Below the pieces are notes generated by a model that worked only from the letters and a program-made list of their open reading frames with translations, did not search any database and was not told the origin of the DNA. From NCBI RefSeq assembly GCF_030622045.1, contig NZ_CP130886.1, forward strand, positions 4,167,557 through 4,231,556: DNA of 64,000 bases, read 5' to 3'. The position numbers and the translations under genes are program-made. The DNA is from Planctellipticum variicoloris (lineage in GTDB: Bacteria; Planctomycetota; Planctomycetia; Planctomycetales; Planctomycetaceae). Each line of letters opens with the position of its first letter. Within the stretch, counting starts at the first letter, position 1. Positions 58,746-64,000 of the stretch are shown piece by piece.

Positions 58746-59516
58746 TCAATACGCGCCCCAGCACGTGCCCGGACCGACCGACGTCGGGGAAGCGTGCTGC
58801 CGCCGAATGTGTGCCGGAGCGTCGGCCACGGTGCGAAAACACCCCGGCGGCATTGGCGGGACGCTGACTGCCGCCTGACCCAGCGACTTCGCTTCACCGA
58901 ACCGACGCTGCCGCTCCATTCGCCGCATCAGGAACTCGGTCGAGTCAATCGAATCGGCGATACGCAGCCCGGCTTCAGGCAGCTTGCGGGCGATGTTCTT
59001 CCCGGCCAATGACGGGCGCGAAGTGAGCTTGCACAAGACGAGTCCGGTCGCCAGACCGTACGCGCGCGCCTCGTTCAAAGTGAACCATGTTTCGGCCCGA
59101 ACCCACTGAGACACCTGCCGCCGATCCGTGCGGGATTTCATGGCGACGATGTCGACGATGTGTTCCGAGATTTCGCGGGCGACCGGGTCGTCCGCATTCC
59201 CGTTGGTTGTCGCCAGGTGCATCATGCAAACGGCGTCCGGATGCATGAGCCGTCTGCTGCCGATCATGAACAACAGCAAGCCTGCGCTCGATGCCTTGCC
59301 GGTGCAGACCGTGGTCAAAAACTGGTGTTTGTGCCGGCGCGCCGCCTCGATCATATTGCACGTCGCGCCGACATCGCCGCCGATGGTGTCGATCTCCACC
59401 TGCAGCTCATAGGCCGGTCCGGCCGCGGCGAGTTGCCGGTCGAAGTCGGCGTCAGTTGTCCCGCGGACGATCTCGCCGGAAACGCGAACCGTTCGCTGAA
59501 GTGGTGGCAGCTTCAA
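58746..59516 (-). CDS. ClpP-like serine protease, prophage head-maturation type
   Basis: 256 residues from a TTG overlapping the previous stop (TTGA), preceded by GAGGTG. The ClpP fold shows EIDTIGGDVGATCNMI, the nucleophile Ser in TGKASSAGLLL near 75, and the His in CMMHLATT near 97, followed by the Asp-bearing helix (ISEHIVDIVAMKS). Many phages encode such ClpP/S49 enzymes to cut scaffold or capsid proteins. The C-terminal 60 residues are Arg/Pro-rich and unassigned. Confidence 0.75.
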   Translation of the reverse strand: MKLPPLQRTVRVSGEIVRGTTDADFDRQLAAAGPAYELQVEIDTIGGDVGATCNMIEAARRHKHQFLTTVCTGKASSAGLLLFMIGSRRLMHPDAVCMMHLATTNGNADDPVAREISEHIVDIVAMKSRTDRRQVSQWVRAETWFTLNEARAYGLATGLVLCKLTSRPSLAGKNIARKLPEAGLRIADSIDSTEFLMRRMERQRRFGEAKSLGQAAVSVPPMPPGCFRTVADAPAHIRRQHASPTSVGPGTCWGAY

Positions 59517-60112
59517 TTCTGCACCTCGATTCCAAGGGAGACCATACTGGAACGAAACGCGTCCAGCCCGTGCTGCAGCGGTCCCAGCAGGGTCTGCGGA
59601 ACGTCCAGCGTCGGCAATCCACAACTGCCGTCGAATGCGGAGTTGATCGCTGCCCGACGGGCGAGTCTGCGGGACCGGATGGCGAGAACGGACTGCAGCG
59701 CCGCCAGCAGCTCCCGTGCGTCGCGGTCGTCATCGGATCGCAGTGAATCCGACAGCTCGGTACAGAGCTTCCGGTTGATCGCGGTCCGGGCCGCCTCGGC
59801 TTCCCGCAGCCGCTTTGCCAGGCGAACCACCTTGGCCTTGAGCGAGCTGAGATTCACGGACGATTCGGTCTCGGGCGTGTCGATCGTGACGTCCTGTCCG
59901 GCCAACAGCCGAGCGGTCAGTTCGTCGACGGCGGCCTGACTGGTCACGCCGTCGTCGACGGCTTCGGTGGCGGCCTTGAGCGCTTCGGATGCGGCCTCAT
60001 GTTCGGCGCGGAGCGATTCGACCAGCCGGTCCGCGGCCTGCCATTCCGGCCGTGAGTCGCGGGACCAGGGGAGCGGGACGGAAGATTGCGTCGGAACTCT
60101 GGGGACGGCCAT
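59513..60112 (-). CDS. Unknown coiled-coil protein
   Basis: 199 residues, largely helical: WQAADRLVESLRAEHEAASE and SSLKAKVVRLAKRLREAEAA predict coiled coils around an acidic segment. It starts MAVPRVPTQ. The C-terminus overlaps the TTG start of the protease gene, so they are coupled and could form a scaffold/protease pair, as is common in phages. This is inference from layout; no family recognised. Confidence 0.5.
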   Translation of the reverse strand: MAVPRVPTQSSVPLPWSRDSRPEWQAADRLVESLRAEHEAASEALKAATEAVDDGVTSQAAVDELTARLLAGQDVTIDTPETESSVNLSSLKAKVVRLAKRLREAEAARTAINRKLCTELSDSLRSDDDRDARELLAALQSVLAIRSRRLARRAAINSAFDGSCGLPTLDVPQTLLGPLQHGLDAFRSSMVSLGIEVQN

Positions 60113-60214
60113 TTGCGGGACTCCATTCGGGCGGAAAGTGATGCTGTCGGGAGACGTCCCGCCAGCGTGTGAAACGGTCGATCGACTGTTGCGATCAAGG
60201 ATTTGTGCCGGCCA

Positions 60215-60952
60215 TCAGCTCGATGGTAGCGGTTCGCGCGAAATCGCCTTTAGTTTGCGGTATCGCAGTTCCCGCCACGTCTCCGCGGCGTATGAGGAAA
60301 CGTGGTCTGCAGGGGAGCGAACCGCGGCGCTCAACTGCTGGGTGAGTCTGTGCTCGTCGAGCGGGTGTCCCGCGCGGATTGCTCTGCGGAGCCCGGACAA
60401 CTCGCCCAGAGTCGGGACGTCGCTGACAGCGGTCGACCTTTTCCTGCGCAGCGGATTCCGGCGCGTCGGCGTCAGAACCGGCATCGTCGGTTGCGCCGGC
60501 CGTTCGCGGATGGCATGCTCAATGCCGGCAATCGCTGCGAGCCACAGCCGCGCCGCCGACGCAAGTCCGGGGTAAATGACGACTTCTCGCACAGCCTCCG
60601 CAGTGCATCCGAGGACGCTGCATGCAGAGGGAAAGGACAAGAGTGTGCTATCAGTGGTCGGCATTTCTTCGACCCATTCCAGCGCGAGTAGCGCGGGCTC
60701 AAGCGTGCGCCGATAGTTATTGCCGCAATCGTCCTCGGCCAGTCGGTCGCGAGATACTTGCCACAATCTCCCCCAGGTCTGAAGCGCCTGCGCGGACTGG
60801 CGAATGGATGTTTCGGCCACAAGGGCTGCGAGGTCGTACCCGTCGCGCCGCCGACCGTCGCTGAGGAATGGTTCCGCCCGGCGGATTGCGTACGCCTGCG
60901 CCGCAATCTCTGCGGCCGTCGGGTCGGCGGTTCTGGGGCGGCGTTTAGGCAT
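60215..60952 (-). CDS. Unknown element protein
   Basis: 245 residues, basic N-terminus (MPKRRPRTADPTAAEI) then a helical body with Trp-rich turns (LQTWGRLWQVSRDRL, LALEWVEEM). Ends with a basic helix AETWRELRYRKLKAI. No motif recognised. It could be a terminase small-subunit-like or packaging protein given its basic ends and location, but evidence is thin. Confidence 0.4.
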   Translation of the reverse strand: MPKRRPRTADPTAAEIAAQAYAIRRAEPFLSDGRRRDGYDLAALVAETSIRQSAQALQTWGRLWQVSRDRLAEDDCGNNYRRTLEPALLALEWVEEMPTTDSTLLSFPSACSVLGCTAEAVREVVIYPGLASAARLWLAAIAGIEHAIRERPAQPTMPVLTPTRRNPLRRKRSTAVSDVPTLGELSGLRRAIRAGHPLDEHRLTQQLSAAVRSPADHVSSYAAETWRELRYRKLKAISREPLPSS

Positions 60953-61012
60953 GCGGTTCTGCGTCGAGACAGTGGATGTGGTCGGTGTGCGAGTGCCGGT
61001 CGGGCCCGGAGG

Positions 61013-61711
61013 TCATCGGCTCGTCTCCGCAGGTTTCGGGAGCTGTCGCATCACGGCGTCGAACAGGCCGCATCGGTGCGACCAGAGCGATTCCGTGACC
61101 GCGTGATCGATGCTGACTCCGTCGCGTCGGCCGGCAGCGACGTCAGCGTGTTGGCGGGACGCTTCGGTCCAGCCGTCGAAGAGCCGTCGCGCATCGTCCC
61201 GCAACTCAGCGCAGCGGGGAGAAGTGGTTGCGCTCCGCCCGACCATCGCGAGCAAGCGGTCGACCTCGCTCCGCTGCTCGAATGCCAGGGCGGAGTATTC
61301 CCGCGCGAGCTTCGCCGATACCGCCCGCTGCTCCGGGGACGCAACCGCGGCATGCGACGAGCTTGGATCCGCGGAACGAGTCGCGACGGCGGGGCAGACG
61401 ACAGCGGGGTCCAGGCCGAGAAGTCGGCACTGCTGCGTTATACTCTCCCGCAGTGGCCTCTCCGCCGCCGCCAACTGGCCGGCCGCCCCTGCCGCATCAA
61501 CACCGGTGCGATGAGCTGCGACGAGACGGACCGCTGCGGCCATCCATGTTTGCAGCCGCGGCATTATCGCCGGGAGCAGGCTGCGCCGCTGGGTGCTGCA
61601 CTCATTGCTGAGTACCTCCGCCAAGTCGATCAGCCGCGTCGATTCGCGGGCCACGGACTCGACGACTCGCTGCGGATCGAACGACGGTGATGCGGTGTTC
61701 CAATCTGCCAC
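61013..61711 (-). CDS. Unknown helical protein
   Basis: 232 residues, Ala/Arg-rich and helical throughout (VVESVARESTRLIDLAEVL, LAREYSALAFEQRSEVDRLL in part). Starts with MADWNTASPSF. No conserved catalytic motif. Lies 60 bases before the previous gene in the same direction. Possibly a virion-assembly component; unknown. Confidence 0.4.
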   Translation of the reverse strand: MADWNTASPSFDPQRVVESVARESTRLIDLAEVLSNECSTQRRSLLPAIMPRLQTWMAAAVRLVAAHRTGVDAAGAAGQLAAAERPLRESITQQCRLLGLDPAVVCPAVATRSADPSSSHAAVASPEQRAVSAKLAREYSALAFEQRSEVDRLLAMVGRSATTSPRCAELRDDARRLFDGWTEASRQHADVAAGRRDGVSIDHAVTESLWSHRCGLFDAVMRQLPKPAETSR

Positions 61712-61904
61712 GTTTTAACCCTCTGAACGATTCTGGCCTTTTGCGTAAACGGCTGGATCAATCGGTCCACGGATGCGGGGCGGAAAGGTGCGATCCGCCC
61801 CCCTGCCTGCCGCCCCACAAGTTTTTCTGTTTCAATGCTCAGACAAAAATTCGCCTTCAACGATCGGTCTACACACAGCTCGAGTTAGAAGCTGACCCAC
61901 CCCC

Positions 61905-62201
61905 CTACCTTTCCGGCGTTGCCGAATCTTCCAGCCACGTCTGGCCGGCACGTCGGACAATTACTGGCGTGGCCTCCCGCAGCAGACGGTCGAGAGCCGA
62001 TTCGTCGAATGGCGGCCGCTCTGGTCGTCGGCCGCGCTGGGGCCTGTACACTGCCGCCGCTCCGATCGCGGTTACGAGCTCCCCATCGGGCAGCCGTCGG
62101 CAAAGCCACCTGCAGGAGATGCAGCGCAGGTATCGGCCGGAGTCGACTGACTCAAACTCGGACCGCTTGCACTGCGGGCAGACGTCGGTCGATCCGCTCA
62201 C
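61905..62201 (-). CDS. Small zinc-ribbon protein
   Basis: 98 residues. A clear zinc ribbon CPQCKRSEF...YLRCISCRW at residues 8-32 is followed by a basic linker (YRPQRGRRPERP) and a short helical tail. Its start overlaps the stop of the upstream gene (ATGA). Likely a DNA-binding accessory of the replication genes next to it. Confidence 0.6.
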   Translation of the reverse strand: MSGSTDVCPQCKRSEFESVDSGRYLRCISCRWLCRRLPDGELVTAIGAAAVYRPQRGRRPERPPFDESALDRLLREATPVIVRRAGQTWLEDSATPER

Positions 62202-62881
62202 GTGCCACCTCCGATCGCGGCCAGCTCCCGCGCCATGGTATCCGGCATCGCCTGATCGTCGCCGGCCTGATGTGCCAGTCGTCGCTCTCGCTGCGGGCCA
62301 GCCAGGGCGGGTAGCACGCGGGCAGTCGGTCCGGGCAGCCGTAGATCGATCACTTTCGGCGGATCGACTGGCAGCCCCTTCCTCGCGCGGTCCAGATCCT
62401 CGATTCCCGGCAGAGGGGCGGACTCATTTTGCCTGACACCAGCGGCGGCCAGCGCCTTGAACGTCTGCAGGAACTGCGGCCTGACGTACCGCAACAGATC
62501 CTCGCTCGGCTGTTCGGTGAGTCTGACCCATCCCCCGAGAGCCCGGACCACGGCGTTCACAAGCGGGGAGAAATCAACGGTCGCATACCCTCCGTGAGTC
62601 CGCATTGCATTGACCACGCCAGTCCACGCGCTCACCGCGGCCGTGTCGACGTCGCAAGCCAGGACCCGCAGTTCCGGCTTGGCGTGCTGGCGGATCAGAC
62701 CGACTGGCGGGAGTCCGCCGTACGTGTGAGCGGACAGGGCGCCGACAATCCCGGCCTGCAGCTCGTCGCGCGTCAGGTCGCCGAGAAGCAGGTGCCAGGC
62801 TTCGACTTGCTCAGTGGGCATCGGCTTTCCGACTGACGCGGAGAGCATCGCCATGGCGCGACCGAATTCAGTTCGATTCAT
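62198..62881 (-). CDS. Replication-associated phage protein (DUF6475-like)
   Basis: 227 residues from ATG 62881. It has a helical N-terminal domain (MNRTEFGRAMAMLSASVG, EQVEAWHLLLGDLTRDEL), the sequence YGGLPPVGLIRQHA, then an alpha/beta part and a Pro-rich tail. Proteins of this layout, next to a DnaD-type initiator, replace helicase loaders in several phages (in the manner of replication P-type proteins). It overlaps the gene upstream by 14 bases. Confidence 0.5.
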   Translation of the reverse strand: MNRTEFGRAMAMLSASVGKPMPTEQVEAWHLLLGDLTRDELQAGIVGALSAHTYGGLPPVGLIRQHAKPELRVLACDVDTAAVSAWTGVVNAMRTHGGYATVDFSPLVNAVVRALGGWVRLTEQPSEDLLRYVRPQFLQTFKALAAAGVRQNESAPLPGIEDLDRARKGLPVDPPKVIDLRLPGPTARVLPALAGPQRERRLAHQAGDDQAMPDTMARELAAIGGGT

Positions 62882-63677
62882 GGTCGTCACCTCCAGCCGC
62901 CACGAATGCGTCAATTCCTGCGAACGACAGACTGCCGTGTCCGTTCTGCCTCGGCTGGTGCAGATCGTCCTGTTCCCACTTCCGGACGGCGGCCCGCCAA
63001 TCCTTCATTTTCGAACGGCCGACCATCCAGCCGTTCGATTCGTAATGAGCATGGAACTTCTCCGGGTTGACCTGATTGCGGCGCTCTTGGCAGTAAGCCG
63101 ACACCTCTTCTGTGGTCGGCGGCGTGAACCTCCCCGGCTTCTGCTGCGGGGGCGGCGCGTCGTCTGCGACGTGCTTTCCTCCAGCTCCAGCTCCAGTTCC
63201 AGATCCAGCTCCAGTTCCAGATCCAGCTCCAGTTCCAGTTCCACTTGTGCAAGATTGTGTGGCGTGCCCGTCACGTCCCTCACGCGTGGATGACGCGTCG
63301 CTGACGCGCGGGGCACGCGTGTGGTACGCGTCAGCGTCGGGTGGGGCGGGAATCTTGCTGACTGACTCCCGGTTGTTAATGAGCTGATGACGCGTGAACG
63401 ACGGGACCACTCCGAAGCAACGCCCGTCGACGTCGTACCTTGTGATGAATTCTCGCGACTGCAACGCGTCGAGAACGGCCGCAAAGTCGACGTCGTCGTA
63501 TGGGAGAATCTGGAGCTTCAGGAATCGCGGCTTCCATTCGAACCGCCCCTCCCGGTCGCATTGCGTCCACAGCCCGACATACGCCAGGCGGATCGGCAGA
63601 CCGGATTCGCGCTCCAAATCGAATAGCTCGTCGTGCTGAAAGAACTCCGGTTTCACGGAGCGGATTTTCGCTGGCAT
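62868..63677 (-). CDS. Phage replication initiator, winged-helix type
   Basis: 269 residues from ATG 63677. The N-terminal winged-helix domain starts with MPAKIRSVKPEFFQHDELFD, and GLWTQCDREGRFEWKPRFLK and LQSREFITRYDVDGR follow (in part), the common start of phage DnaD/O-type initiators. Residues 140-170 are a Gly/Ser/Thr linker encoded by 18-bp repeats. The C-terminal DnaD-like helix set (EVSAYCQERRNQVNPEKFHAHYESNGW in part, then DWRAAVRKWEQDD) would contact the origin or helicase. Confidence 0.72.
   Translation of the reverse strand: MPAKIRSVKPEFFQHDELFDLERESGLPIRLAYVGLWTQCDREGRFEWKPRFLKLQILPYDDVDFAAVLDALQSREFITRYDVDGRCFGVVPSFTRHQLINNRESVSKIPAPPDADAYHTRAPRVSDASSTREGRDGHATQSCTSGTGTGAGSGTGAGSGTGAGAGGKHVADDAPPPQQKPGRFTPPTTEEVSAYCQERRNQVNPEKFHAHYESNGWMVGRSKMKDWRAAVRKWEQDDLHQPRQNGHGSLSFAGIDAFVAAGGDDHESN
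63187..63240 (-). repeat. Three 18-bp in-frame tandem repeats
   Basis: CCAGCTCCAGTTCCAGAT occurs at 63,187-63,204 and 63,205-63,222 exactly and at 63,223-63,240 with one change, with a partial unit before. On the minus strand it encodes Gly/Ser/Thr/Ala repeats forming the linker of the initiator. Slippage-prone. Confidence 0.8.
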
Positions 63678-63769
63678 CAGACACCCCCTCTTGTGCTGCT
63701 GGGGGTGGATACCGGCGTCTTGGCGAGCGCGCGGAATGTGCCTATCATTTGTCGTCGATCCTTCGGTTG

Positions 63770-63811
63770 CCCGGTCGCAGGAGGCACAACTTGCCTGCGG
63801 CCGGGTTTTTT
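63770..63811 (+). terminator. Rho-independent terminator on the plus strand
   Basis: Stem cccggtcgcagg / cctgcggccggg (one G-T pair) with a 12-base loop, followed by six T on the plus strand. The genes here run on the minus strand, so it may stop antisense or divergent transcription. Confidence 0.6.
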
Positions 63812-63863
63812 GTCGGTTGGTCGCGGCCAGCCACGTCAGCCGGCCTGCGGTCATCTCTCCCGG

Positions 63864-64000
63864 TCAGAGCAGCCCGGCGGCCTGCAGCTTCTTCGTCGTG
63901 CGCGAGTCGCGCTCGGTCGGCTTGCTGTCAGCGGATTCGGCCCGGCATTTCGCGACTGCGTTGGCGGTCTGCTCACGCACGAATTGCGCGAACGCGGCGG
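63864..64000 (-). CDS. C-terminal end of an unknown gene (start outside window)
   Basis: A minus-strand frame enters from the right edge and ends at the stop 63864-63866. The visible 44 residues are helical and basic: AAFAQFVREQTANAVAKC, then SKPTERDSRTTKKLQAAGLL (in part). No family recognised. Confidence 0.45.
   Translation of the reverse strand, partial: AAFAQFVREQTANAVAKCRAESADSKPTERDSRTTKKLQAAGLL

Larger units (their letters stand above)
53023..64000. mobile_element. Start of a second, phage-like element (right end outside window)
   Basis: Begins at the attR boundary and contains mainly minus-strand genes: HNH nuclease, a second tyrosine integrase, long tail-like protein, ClpP-type protease, zinc-ribbon and replication-initiation-like proteins. 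The mixture of structural and replication genes suggests a prophage or phage satellite. No capsid, portal or large terminase gene was recognised in the visible part. Confidence 0.6.

Noticed and set aside
63181-63245. CRISPR-like or iteron array at the 18-bp repeats
   Set aside because: Units are contiguous, in frame and encode a Gly/Ser/Thr linker; there are no spacers.

Overview
The window looks like a high-GC Planctomycetes-type chromosome. The basis is protein style: long repeat proteins, a sulfatase, an AGE-family protein fused to STAS, and small phage proteins I associate with that phylum. The assignment is inference; no rRNA or intact tRNA is present to fix it.

Region 1 (1-22.6 kb) is host backbone. 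A very large TPR-like gene enters from the left edge on the minus strand. It is followed by an outer-membrane barrel, a small membrane protein, an AGE-STAS fusion, a GlgX-type debranching enzyme, and a minus-strand set in which two DJ-1/PfpI proteins flank a thiamine-diphosphate decarboxylase. Divergently, on the plus strand, lie two SnoaL/NTF2-like proteins, an aldo/keto reductase, a GMC oxidoreductase and a glyoxalase-fold protein, which together read as an oxidative small-molecule cluster. A frameshifted sulfatase pseudogene closes the region.

Region 2 (22,632-53,022) is a 30.4-kb integrated element bounded by two identical 43-bp copies of the 3' half of a tRNA-Pro(CGG)-like sequence. Its right end holds the mobility and replication genes: an AlpA/Xis-like protein, a DnaB/DUF3987-type replication protein, an XRE repressor and a tyrosine integrase. 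Its left and centre form a defence island. The main operon is an SNF2 helicase (DrmD-like), a 1675-residue N6-adenine methylase (DrmMI/PglX-like) and a roughly 1790-residue DEAH helicase with DUF1998 and a C-terminal nuclease-like fold (DruE-like, or a DrmA-DrmB fusion). It resembles both DISARM and Druantia but matches neither gene set. Between methylase and helicase sit two separate accessory modules: a small protein plus a GIY-YIG-like protein, and a membrane KAP NTPase. They are separated by a 95-codon chimera made of the start of the helicase gene and the end of the methylase gene, which is a recombination scar showing that two related operons were merged. A convergent McrBC system (McrB with an EVE-like insert) plus a DUF91-type nuclease follows. 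A three-copy 31-bp-period repeat lies between the island and the replication genes.

Region 3 (53,023-64,000) is the start of a second, phage-like element, almost all on the minus strand: HNH endonuclease, second tyrosine integrase, probable tail and neck proteins, ClpP-like protease, zinc ribbons, and replication-initiation-type proteins. Neither 43-bp copy joins an intact tRNA 5' half, so a tandem array in one tRNA gene is likely, with the functional tRNA beyond the right edge.
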